Assembly (NCBI GenBank): GCA_965247225.1
Contig: CBDFGT010000029.1
Span: 1-64,000 of the forward strand
From: CBDFGT01 sp965247225
GTDB taxonomy: Bacteria > Pseudomonadota > Alphaproteobacteria > Rhizobiales > Rhizobiaceae
Direction of reading: 5' to 3'
DNA: 64,000 bases
The notes under the pieces are model-generated. The model saw only the letters and a list, made by a program, of their open reading frames with translations. It had not been told where the DNA came from and did not search any database. The position numbers and the translations under genes were made by a program. Below are positions 44,156 to 51,797 of this stretch, piece by piece (position 1 is the stretch's first letter; every line of letters starts with the position of its first letter).

Positions 44156-45033
44156 TGGCCCAGATCAAAGCTTCCCATCCGCTGTTGAACCTGTCCTGGC
44201 GCTATGCGCTCCTGGTGGTGTTTGCGCTGATCTTCTGTTTTCCGCTGGTGTTCATGATCGTTTCCTCCCTGAAGCCGGACCAGCAATTGTTGGCTGACAC
44301 ATCCTCCCTGCGCGCTTTCCTGCCGGTGGGAGACATCTCGCTTGACAATTATTTCAATGCGTTCAAGCGTGCGCCCGTCGGACTTTTCATGGTGAACTCT
44401 GTTGCCATCACGCTTGTGACAGTGGTGCTTTCGCTGGCGGTGTGTTCCTATGCGGCATTTTCCTTCGTGTTTCTGAACTGGCGTGGCCGCGATGTGATGC
44501 TGTCGATCATTCTTGCAACATTGATCGTGCCGTTCGAGACCATTGCGATTCCGCTTTTGATGATTGTCAACAAACTGCCATGGATCGGCGCGTCCGGTAT
44601 TACTTTCGGCTGGCTGAATTCCTATCAGGTGCAGATTGTGCCGATGATTGCCGACTGTCTGACCGTGTTCCTGTTTGTACAGTATTTCAAGGATTTGCCC
44701 CGGGAGCTCATCGAGGCTGCGCGGGTGGAAGGTGCAAGCTGGACACAGATCTACAGCCGGGTTGTCATTCCCCTGTCGGGTCCGGTGATGGCGACAGCGG
44801 CGATTCTGAAATTCCTCGCGATGTACAACCAGTATCTCTGGCCGCTGATGACCACCCAGTCCGAACAGTATCGGCCGGTCATGGTCGGACTGCAATATTT
44901 CTTCCAGCTCAATATCGCCTGGGGAGAGGTCATGGCCTATCTGTCTCTCATTACCGTGCCGGTTCTGGTTTTCTACCTTGTGCTGCAGCGGGCCTTCATC
45001 GCAAGTATTGCGTCTACGGGCGTAAAGGGCTGA
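44155..45033 (+). CDS. ABC sugar transporter permease (MalG type)
   Basis: Second permease, 292 aa, with about six membrane helices and the EAA loop EAARVEGASWTQIYSRVVIPLSGP. Its ATG shares one base with the stop of the first permease, so the two are coupled. It forms the heterodimeric channel with the MalF-type subunit and binds the UgpC-like ATPase encoded two genes on. Confidence 0.94.
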   Translation: MAQIKASHPLLNLSWRYALLVVFALIFCFPLVFMIVSSLKPDQQLLADTSSLRAFLPVGDISLDNYFNAFKRAPVGLFMVNSVAITLVTVVLSLAVCSYAAFSFVFLNWRGRDVMLSIILATLIVPFETIAIPLLMIVNKLPWIGASGITFGWLNSYQVQIVPMIADCLTVFLFVQYFKDLPRELIEAARVEGASWTQIYSRVVIPLSGPVMATAAILKFLAMYNQYLWPLMTTQSEQYRPVMVGLQYFFQLNIAWGEVMAYLSLITVPVLVFYLVLQRAFIASIASTGVKG

Positions 45034-45069
45034 AGTCTTTCACAATATGATCAATACAAGAGGTGCTTC

Positions 45070-46035
45070 GTGGTCATCGCATTGGAAAAAAAGTGGATCT
45101 GGGACAGCTGGTATGTGCGCGACGGCGACGACTGGCATGGTTATTTCCTGCAGGCAGACAAGGCACTGCTGGACCCGGAACTGCGGCACTGGAATGTGAC
45201 CCAGGGCCATGCCGTGAGCAAGGATCTGAAAAACTGGACACATCTCGGCACCTGTTTCAGGCCGAGTGAAACACCGGCATGGGATGATTTCACCACATGG
45301 ACCGGCTCCGTTCTGAAAGGTCCGGATGGTATCTGGCACCTGTTCTATACCGGAACGACACGGGCCGAAGACGGCATGAAGCAGCGTATCGGCCACGCAA
45401 CTTCTACCGACATGCATTCCTGGGAGCGGGTGGGCAACGGGCTTTGCCTTGATATTTCCGGACCTGACTATGAGGAATATTCGCCGGGACACTGGCATGA
45501 CCGTGCCTGCCGCGATCCATGGGTGATGAAGGATCCTGAGGGCGACGGCTGGCTGATGTATTTTACCGCGCGTGTTCCCGGCATTGCAGAACCGAATGCC
45601 GGCGGTTCTATCGGTTTTGCAACGTCGCCGGACCTTTATACCTGGACGATCCAGCCGCCTGTCTATCGCGGCGGGACATTCGGCCAGCTGGAAGTGCCGC
45701 AGGTTTTCGAGAAGAACGGCAAGTGGTATTGCCTGTTCTGCGTTGGAAGCAACCATTGGTCGGAGGCTTACAAGGCCTTCAATCCGCAATCGCCGGTCAC
45801 CGGGTCGCATTATCTGATTGCCGACCATCCGCGCGGCCCCTGGAGCGTTGCCCCCGGTGATTTCCTCGACGGTGCCGAACCCTGCAGACGCTATGCAGCA
45901 AGGATCGTTGATACGGGCGAAGAACTTTATATACTCGGTTTCATGGCCAATCCGGAAGGAACACCGTTCATAGGCGCTGTTTCAGATCCTGACCTGGTTG
46001 TTGTGGATGAAAATGGCCTGCTGAAAGTGGCCTGA
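45070..46035 (+). CDS. Glycoside hydrolase of the five-bladed beta-propeller clan (GH32/43/68-like)
   Basis: A 321-aa protein without signal peptide, so it acts in the cytoplasm on the imported sugar. Three acidic motifs at the positions expected of this fold are visible: WDSW (Asp nucleophile, residue 11), RDPW (middle Asp) and LEVPQV (Glu acid). WDSW resembles the fructan/sucrose-active GH68 and GH32 group more than typical GH43, so a fructoside is a possible substrate, but the call is only to clan level. Start is a GTG at 45070 with AGAGG upstream. It sits between the permease and ATPase genes. Confidence 0.75.
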   Translation: MVIALEKKWIWDSWYVRDGDDWHGYFLQADKALLDPELRHWNVTQGHAVSKDLKNWTHLGTCFRPSETPAWDDFTTWTGSVLKGPDGIWHLFYTGTTRAEDGMKQRIGHATSTDMHSWERVGNGLCLDISGPDYEEYSPGHWHDRACRDPWVMKDPEGDGWLMYFTARVPGIAEPNAGGSIGFATSPDLYTWTIQPPVYRGGTFGQLEVPQVFEKNGKWYCLFCVGSNHWSEAYKAFNPQSPVTGSHYLIADHPRGPWSVAPGDFLDGAEPCRRYAARIVDTGEELYILGFMANPEGTPFIGAVSDPDLVVVDENGLLKVA

Positions 46036-46076
46036 ACAAGGACAGGCCGGGCAAGGCCGTCAAGGGAAAATGTACA

Positions 46077-47144
46077 ATGGCTGATGTAAAGCTGGTAAAC
46101 CTGCGCAAGCACTATGGTGCTGTCGATGTTATCAAGGGTGTGGATCTCGATATCGTGCATGGCGAATTTGTCGTGTTCGTTGGGCCTTCTGGCTGTGGAA
46201 AGTCCACACTTCTTCGCATGATTGCGGGTCTTGAGGATATTACCGGCGGGGAGCTGCATATCGGCGGCAGGCTGTGCAATGATGTACAGCCGCGCGAGCG
46301 GGAAATCGCCATGGTTTTCCAGTCCTATGCCATTTTCCCGCATATGACCGTGCGGGAAAATGTGGCCTTCGGCCTGACCATTTCCGGCATGAAAGAGCCG
46401 GAAAAGACAAACCGGGTGATGGAGGCTGCGCGTATCCTGCAGATCGAACACCTGCTGGACCGCAAGCCAACCCAGCTTTCCGGCGGACAACGCCAGCGCG
46501 TGGCGATCGGCCGGGCGATTGTGCGCAAGCCTGAAGTGTTCCTGTTTGACGAACCGCTGTCGAATCTGGACGCCGCGCTGCGGATGGAAATGCGGATGGA
46601 AATCGGCAAGCTGCACCATGATCTGGGTGCCACGATGATCTATGTGACGCATGACCAGGTCGAGGCGATGACCCTTGCTGACAAGATCGTGGTTCTCAAT
46701 CTCGGTGTCGTCCAGCAGATCGGGGCACCGATGGAGCTGTATCATCACCCTGTGAACAAGTTTGTAGCGGGATTTATCGGCTCGCCGAAGATGAATTTTC
46801 TGGATGTGACAGTGGATGCCATCGCAGACGGAAAGGTGACTGTGTCCTCGCCGAGCATTGCGCCGGTCAGCGTTGCGCTGAACAAGGAAACTTTCACTGT
46901 CGGACAAAAGGCATCCCTGGCTGTGCGCCCGCAATATCTGGTGCCGGAGCTGGGCGAGGGCATGGGGGCTTTTCAGGGCAAGGTCACTCTGGTTGAGCGG
47001 CTTGGCAGTGAAACGGTGATCAGTGTCGCGCTTGCCTCGGGCGAGAAGGTCATTGCCGCGATCGGCGAGGACCGGCCCTACAAGATCGACGAAAAGATTC
47101 GTCTTGGTTTTGATCCGGCAAAGGCGCACGTCTTTCTGGACTGA
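46077..47144 (+). CDS. ABC transporter ATPase (UgpC/MsmK type)
   Basis: A 355-aa ATP-binding subunit of the sugar importer. Walker A is GPSGCGKST near residue 37, the signature LSGGQRQRVAIGRAIVRKPE, Walker B FLFDEPLSNLD, and the H-loop VTHDQVEAM. A C-terminal TOBE/OB-like regulatory domain follows (about 240-355), as in MalK and UgpC. An AAGGGA site precedes the ATG. Last gene of the operon. Confidence 0.94.
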   Translation: MADVKLVNLRKHYGAVDVIKGVDLDIVHGEFVVFVGPSGCGKSTLLRMIAGLEDITGGELHIGGRLCNDVQPREREIAMVFQSYAIFPHMTVRENVAFGLTISGMKEPEKTNRVMEAARILQIEHLLDRKPTQLSGGQRQRVAIGRAIVRKPEVFLFDEPLSNLDAALRMEMRMEIGKLHHDLGATMIYVTHDQVEAMTLADKIVVLNLGVVQQIGAPMELYHHPVNKFVAGFIGSPKMNFLDVTVDAIADGKVTVSSPSIAPVSVALNKETFTVGQKASLAVRPQYLVPELGEGMGAFQGKVTLVERLGSETVISVALASGEKVIAAIGEDRPYKIDEKIRLGFDPAKAHVFLD

Positions 47145-47191
47145 AGATTCTCCGTACTGATAGTCCTTGCGCATCAACGGCGGTCCCTTTT

Positions 47192-47270
47192 ACTAGTGGT
47201 TTGATTTCGACATTTGCATCCGTTCGCAGCACACTCGAGAGCAAATGTCGAAATCATGAAAACCACTAGC
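47192..47270. repeat. Long imperfect hairpin repeat 1
   Basis: The left arm (47193-47216) CTAGTGGTTTGATTTCGACA.. is repeated in inverted form at 47241-47269, with 4 extra bases in the right arm. The ends read CTAG. It resembles the companion hairpin just downstream, and such elements are often dispersed palindromic repeats in these genomes. Whether copies exist elsewhere cannot be checked here. Confidence 0.7.
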
Positions 47271-47283
47271 AAGCCTATGATTG

Positions 47284-47360
47284 CAGTGGAATTTTCGAAT
47301 TTGACATTTGAGTTGAGAGGTCGCCGCTACCGGGACTCAAATGTCAAATTCATTCCACTG
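47284..47360. repeat. Long imperfect hairpin repeat 2
   Basis: The left arm 47284-47313 (CAGTGGAATTTTCGAATTTG..) matches the right arm 47335-47360 inverted, except for 4 extra bases in the left arm. The loop is about 21 bases. Both hairpins share the GTGGNNT...ACATTTG arm pattern and a 4-base bulge, so they look like one family. They fill most of the 345-base gap between the transporter ATPase and the nucleotidase gene. Confidence 0.7.
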
Positions 47361-47489
47361 GGGGCCGTTTTTGTTCTTTTCAGGCACGCAATTTGGCTTA
47401 TACCATGTGTGGACGGCCAGCAGCATGTCCGTCATCTGCCGGTCATTGTTTTTTGCCATAAAGCCAAAAATCAAAAACAGGAGCCTATC

Positions 47490-49010
47490 ATGAAATCTCT
47501 TCCGAAGTTGCTCTGTTCCGCCCTGCTTGCGAGCCTGTTTCTGGGTGTCGTCCCAAAGATTGCCGCCGCTGAAACGCTCAATCTCACCCTTCTGGGCGTC
47601 GGCGACATCTATAATTTTGAGGGGCTGAAAACCCGTGGGGGCTTTGCACGGCTGAATGCTGTTGCAAAGGCTGAGCGGGCCAAAGGCGACAATTTTCTCT
47701 ATCTGTTTGACGGTGACATGTTCTCGCCGTCGCTGCTGTCCGGCTTTGACAAGGGTGCCAATACCATCGCTCTGACGAATGTCGTACCGTTTGACCTGGC
47801 AGTGCCCGGAAACCATGAATTTGATGCCGGGACTGACAATTTCCTGACGCGCATTGCCGAGGCGAAGTATCCCTGGGCGGCGATCAACATGACCCTTGCC
47901 GATGGTTCGCCAGTGCCGGGCGTTGGCAACAAGGCCATTATCAGGGATTTCGGCAAGCTGAAGGTTGGTATTGTGCCGGTTGCCGGTGATACCTATTCCG
48001 TGGTTGCATCGACCGGAGACTGGAAATTTTCCGATCCGATCGAGGCTGCCAGGGCTGCTGCTGCAGACATTCGCAAACAGGGTGCCGATATTGTTGTCGG
48101 CGTTGTGCAACTGAGCCGCACCGAGGATCTCAAGCTCTATGAAAGCCATGTGTTTGATGTGATCCTGTCCGGTGATGACCATGATTTTGTCAATGCCTAT
48201 GACGGTGTCAGCGCCTATGTGGAGACATCGACAGAAGCCGCCTTCCTGACGCTTGTCGACCTGACGGTCAATATCGACGAGAAAGACGGCAAGCGCACTG
48301 TGAAGTGGGAGCCGAATTTCCGGTTTGTCGACACGGCGTCTGTGACACCTGACCCCGAAACCCAGAAACTGGTCGATGCTTACAAGGACAAGCTGACCCA
48401 GGAACTGTCTGTGGTGATCGGCAAGACAGAAGGTCCGCTGGACAGCCGCCGCAATGTTGTGCGCCGGGAAGAATCGGCCATGGGCAACCTGATTGCCGAT
48501 GCGATCCGCGATGTCACCAAAGCCGATATTGCTATTGTCAACGGTGGTGGTATCCGCGCCGACAGGGAATATCCCGCCGGGTCCGAGATCACCCGCAAGG
48601 ATATTTTCACGGAACTGCCGTTCGGCAACACAACAACGGCAGTTGAAATCTCGGGCAAAGGCATCATCGAGGCACTCGAAAACGGTTTCAGCATGTGGGA
48701 AGATGGTGCTGGCCGCTTCCCCCAGGTGTCGGGCATGGTTGTAACGGCTGATGTGACCAAACCTGCCGGTTCGCGTGTTGTCTCGGTGATGATTGGTGAC
48801 AAGCCGCTGAACCCGGAGGCGGGCTATCTGGTCGCCACGAATGACTATATGGTCAATGGTGGTGACGGCTACACAGCATTCAAGAATGGCGAAGTGCTGA
48901 TGGGCGGACGTGACGGCACGTTGCTTGCCACAAACGTCATTGATTACATTGCCAAAACCGGCAAGGTCACGGAAAAGGTCGAAGGCCGTATTGTTCTCAA
49001 GAAACCGTGA
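47490..49010 (+). CDS. Secreted 5'-nucleotidase-like metallophosphoesterase, altered metal site
   Basis: A 506-aa periplasmic protein: signal peptide 1-27 (ending IAAA), an N-terminal metallophosphoesterase fold (about 30-290) and a C-terminal 5'-nucleotidase domain (NGGGIRADREYPAGSEITRKDIF and YLVATNDYMVNGGDGYTAF). The family normally splits nucleotides or cyclic nucleotides outside the cell. The GNHEFD motif (residues 107-112) and an Asp in DGDMF (Asp76) are kept. However, the usual D-x-H is DIY (Tyr41), the S-H-L-G His is Arg210, and GHxH is GDDH (Asp229). The activity may therefore differ or be absent. Start ATG 47490 has AGGAG 6 bases upstream. Confidence 0.88.
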   Translation: MKSLPKLLCSALLASLFLGVVPKIAAAETLNLTLLGVGDIYNFEGLKTRGGFARLNAVAKAERAKGDNFLYLFDGDMFSPSLLSGFDKGANTIALTNVVPFDLAVPGNHEFDAGTDNFLTRIAEAKYPWAAINMTLADGSPVPGVGNKAIIRDFGKLKVGIVPVAGDTYSVVASTGDWKFSDPIEAARAAAADIRKQGADIVVGVVQLSRTEDLKLYESHVFDVILSGDDHDFVNAYDGVSAYVETSTEAAFLTLVDLTVNIDEKDGKRTVKWEPNFRFVDTASVTPDPETQKLVDAYKDKLTQELSVVIGKTEGPLDSRRNVVRREESAMGNLIADAIRDVTKADIAIVNGGGIRADREYPAGSEITRKDIFTELPFGNTTTAVEISGKGIIEALENGFSMWEDGAGRFPQVSGMVVTADVTKPAGSRVVSVMIGDKPLNPEAGYLVATNDYMVNGGDGYTAFKNGEVLMGGRDGTLLATNVIDYIAKTGKVTEKVEGRIVLKKP

Positions 49011-49038
49011 TCTTTCAGTTTTTTTGAAACCATGATGC

Positions 49039-49070
49039 AATGGCCGGAGACAGCATTGTCTCCGGCCATT
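49039..49070. terminator. Bidirectional terminator
   Basis: A perfect 14-bp stem, AATGGCCGGAGACA (49039-49052) with TGTCTCCGGCCATT (49057-49070), loop GCAT, between convergent genes and with T-rich flanks on both sides. Confidence 0.85.
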
Positions 49071-49080
49071 TTCTTCAGTG

Positions 49081-49572
49081 TTATTTCAGCGCGGTAATGC
49101 TCTGGGCAATCGGCCCGATAAGCGCTGCGGCCTGCTTGTCGATTTCCGGTGTGCTCCATGTGGAAATCAGCAGCACCTGTTCAGGATTGATGATGATGAG
49201 GGCAATGGTAACGGAAGCGTCGCCTTCCTTGTCCTTGCCGGTCATGTCAATCGTTGTGGCATCCATGCCGTTGAGCTTGAAATCCTCGCCCTGCTTGATG
49301 GTATCGCCGTCGATTTCAACACCTTGTTCGATCAGGTTGGAAATGGCCTCGCCGGTTGCATCCTTGATGGAGGCTGCCTTTACGACCTGAGCCACCATAT
49401 AGAGACCTTCGGGCGAGGTTCCGGCAACGCCGTTTTCAAATTCCGATGGTTCCCACGCATCCGGAATATCAAGGGAAACAACGGGCTTGTCGTCACCGAG
49501 TTCAAAGACCTTTGCTTGCGCAAGGCCGGGTACAACAATGGTGAGCAAGGCTATGGAAAGAATTTTAAGCAT
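49081..49572 (-). CDS. Small secreted protein of unknown function
   Basis: A 163-aa protein with an N-terminal signal peptide (MLKILSIALLTIVVPGLAQA, cut after AQA) and a compact acidic mature part. Segments PDAWEPSEFENGVAGTSPEGLY and NGMDATTIDMTGKDKEGDAS suggest a beta-rich periplasmic domain. The family was not recognised. It lies alone between convergent nucleotidase and pbpC; its own promoter is presumably in the 49573-49685 gap. Confidence 0.75.
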   Translation of the reverse strand: MLKILSIALLTIVVPGLAQAKVFELGDDKPVVSLDIPDAWEPSEFENGVAGTSPEGLYMVAQVVKAASIKDATGEAISNLIEQGVEIDGDTIKQGEDFKLNGMDATTIDMTGKDKEGDASVTIALIIINPEQVLLISTWSTPEIDKQAAALIGPIAQSITALK

Positions 49573-49685
49573 CCAAATCTCCGAAAGGGTAAACCTGTCA
49601 AGTCCAGGCAGGCGGAAGGCACGATAAACCCGTATCCGTTAACAGGCTTGCCTGTTGTTCCCGGTGGAACAGGTATTTTTACCTG

Positions 49686-51797
49686 TCAATTTACAAAAAT
49701 ACGAACAGAGGAGGCCCGGCCGACAGCATCGATCACAGTCAGCGTTGAAAAGCCCGCACCGTCTGGAATCCACTGGCTGGTTCTGCGGCGCGACAGCTCA
49801 CTCAAAGGCTTGCCATTGGCCAGCCAGCGGAAGGGTGCGCGCCCGCCCTGAATTTTCAACGCCAGCGGCATGACAGAGCCATCGGCTGCAGACATCATTT
49901 CCAGCCGCGCACCTTCGGGCGGGAAAATGATTTCAGGCGCGGGTTCGCGGGCAGATATGGAGGGCAGGCCGTTGGCGGCAATGGAAAAACGGCGCAGGCT
50001 TTGCGGCAGATCCGATTGTGCCAGACGCAAAGCCCCTGAAGGGGCGGGCGGAAACGGCTGGAAGGCCAGACCGGATTTGGCGAAGGCTTCAAAAAGAACA
50101 GGGGCTGCCGAAAGGTAACCCGTGAGGCCCGGAACAGCGCCATTGTCGGGCCGCCCGATCCACACACCCAGAACATGGCGACCATCATAACCGACAGACC
50201 AGGCATCGCGGTATCCGTAGCTTGTGCCGGTTTTATAGGCTATGCCACGGCGAACCGATCCGCTTGGAGGGTTCACAGCCGAAAGGATATCTGTTACCTG
50301 CCATGCGGCGGCAGGCTCCAGCAACGGGTCCGTCAACTGTCCGTCTGTTCGTTCCGCTTCCGGCAATTCGTTGATTCCATCACCGAGGCGAACCGGTCTG
50401 CCGCGATTGGCAAGCCCCGCATAGAGCTGAACAAGGTCTTTCAATGTAATGCCGACACCGCCCAGGCCAATGGCAAGGCCGGGGGATTCGCCCGGCGGCA
50501 GGACAGGCCGGACACCGGCCCGTTTGAAATGGCTGATCAGGCGGGCAGGGCCCACGGCATTCAGCAGACGCACGGCCGGTACGTTCAGCGACAGTTGCAG
50601 CGCCTGCCGAACGCTGACATCGCCCTGATAGCTCATGTCGAAATTGCGCGGACGATAACCGAAGAAATCCGCCGGACGATCCTCGACAATGGTTTCCTGC
50701 GCCACGAGACCCTCCTGGAAGGCAAGGCCATAAATGAAGGGTTTGAGGGTGGAGCCGGGAGAGCGGTTGACCCGCGTCATGTCGATCCAGCCGGAGCGGC
50801 TGGCATCAAAATATTCGGCAGAGCCAAGTTCACCAATGATCTCACCCGTGCGGATATCGGCCATGACCATGGCAATGGAGACTTTTTCTCCGAGCCTGGA
50901 GGTTGCTGCACGGGCGACCGATTCCAGCGCCTGCTGGACGGGTCGGCGCAGTGTCGTGCTGTATTGCGACAGGCCGGGCTGTTTGCGCAGGGCTGTTTCG
51001 GAGAGGTGGGCGGCAAGTGCCGGAAGCTGCTGGCGGCTTGACGGCACGGGTACCAGTTCAGCCCGTTCGGCCTCTCCGTCCCCTATGATATCGGACACGG
51101 CAAGCCGCTCAAGCACGCGGGTGCGGGCCATATGTGCGGCTTTCCAGTTCCGGTCCGGGCGTCGCTTTTCCGGCAATTGCGGCAGCGCCACCAGGAGGGC
51201 TGCCTCTGCCACGCCCAGACGGTGTGGCTCCTTCCCGAAATAGGCAAGGCTTGCCGCCCGCACACCTTCCAGATTGCCGCCATAAGGTGCGTGGGTAAGA
51301 TAGAGATCCAGAATCTGTGCCTTGCCCAATCGCCGCTCAATCTGCACAGCGCGGGCAATCTGCAAGAGCTTGTTGGCAAAGGAGCGGGTTTCCCGCGGTT
51401 CCATCAGCCGGGCAACCTGCATGGACAGGGTGGATGCTCCGGAAATGATGCGTCCGTTGGTGACGAGCTGAAAGGCTGCGCGTCCGAGCGCCCGAAGGTC
51501 AACGCCATGATGCTCGTAGAAGCGACGGTCCTCATAGGCAACCAGCATGCGGATAAACAGGGGGTCTATATCGTCGGCTGTGGCCTTCAGCCGCCACAGG
51601 CCCTGCGGTGTTGCAAAGGCCCGCAGCAACTGGCCGTCGCTGTCAAGCACTTCGGAGGATAGTGTTGCGGCGGCCTCCAGCGGCGGCGGCCATGTCCTGT
51701 CGGCCAAGTCGATACCTGCCATCAGCGCAAGGCAAAGCCCTGTGCTCATGGCGGATGCCAGAATAACGGCCAGAACGGTCTTGTGCAGGCGGTTCAT
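49686..51797 (-). CDS. pbpC: Penicillin-binding protein 1C
   Basis: Bifunctional peptidoglycan glycosyltransferase/transpeptidase-type protein of the PbpC family, 703 aa, anchored by an N-terminal membrane helix. The GT51 motif AYEDRRFYEHHGVDLRALGRAA contains the catalytic Glu. The penicillin-binding motifs are SPGSTLKPFIYG (SxxK), SLNVP (SxN) and KTGTSYGYRD (KTG). The C-terminal 100 residues are the PbpC-specific domain. Its ATG overlaps the A2M stop as ATGA: the pbpC/alpha-2-macroglobulin pair is a widespread envelope-defence module. Confidence 0.95.
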   Translation of the reverse strand: MNRLHKTVLAVILASAMSTGLCLALMAGIDLADRTWPPPLEAAATLSSEVLDSDGQLLRAFATPQGLWRLKATADDIDPLFIRMLVAYEDRRFYEHHGVDLRALGRAAFQLVTNGRIISGASTLSMQVARLMEPRETRSFANKLLQIARAVQIERRLGKAQILDLYLTHAPYGGNLEGVRAASLAYFGKEPHRLGVAEAALLVALPQLPEKRRPDRNWKAAHMARTRVLERLAVSDIIGDGEAERAELVPVPSSRQQLPALAAHLSETALRKQPGLSQYSTTLRRPVQQALESVARAATSRLGEKVSIAMVMADIRTGEIIGELGSAEYFDASRSGWIDMTRVNRSPGSTLKPFIYGLAFQEGLVAQETIVEDRPADFFGYRPRNFDMSYQGDVSVRQALQLSLNVPAVRLLNAVGPARLISHFKRAGVRPVLPPGESPGLAIGLGGVGITLKDLVQLYAGLANRGRPVRLGDGINELPEAERTDGQLTDPLLEPAAAWQVTDILSAVNPPSGSVRRGIAYKTGTSYGYRDAWSVGYDGRHVLGVWIGRPDNGAVPGLTGYLSAAPVLFEAFAKSGLAFQPFPPAPSGALRLAQSDLPQSLRRFSIAANGLPSISAREPAPEIIFPPEGARLEMMSAADGSVMPLALKIQGGRAPFRWLANGKPLSELSRRRTSQWIPDGAGFSTLTVIDAVGRASSVRIFVN

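Noticed and set aside
47214..47489. Upstream extension of the nucleotidase-like gene
   Set aside because: It runs through the two hairpin repeats; the signal peptide and AGGAG site fix the start at 47490.
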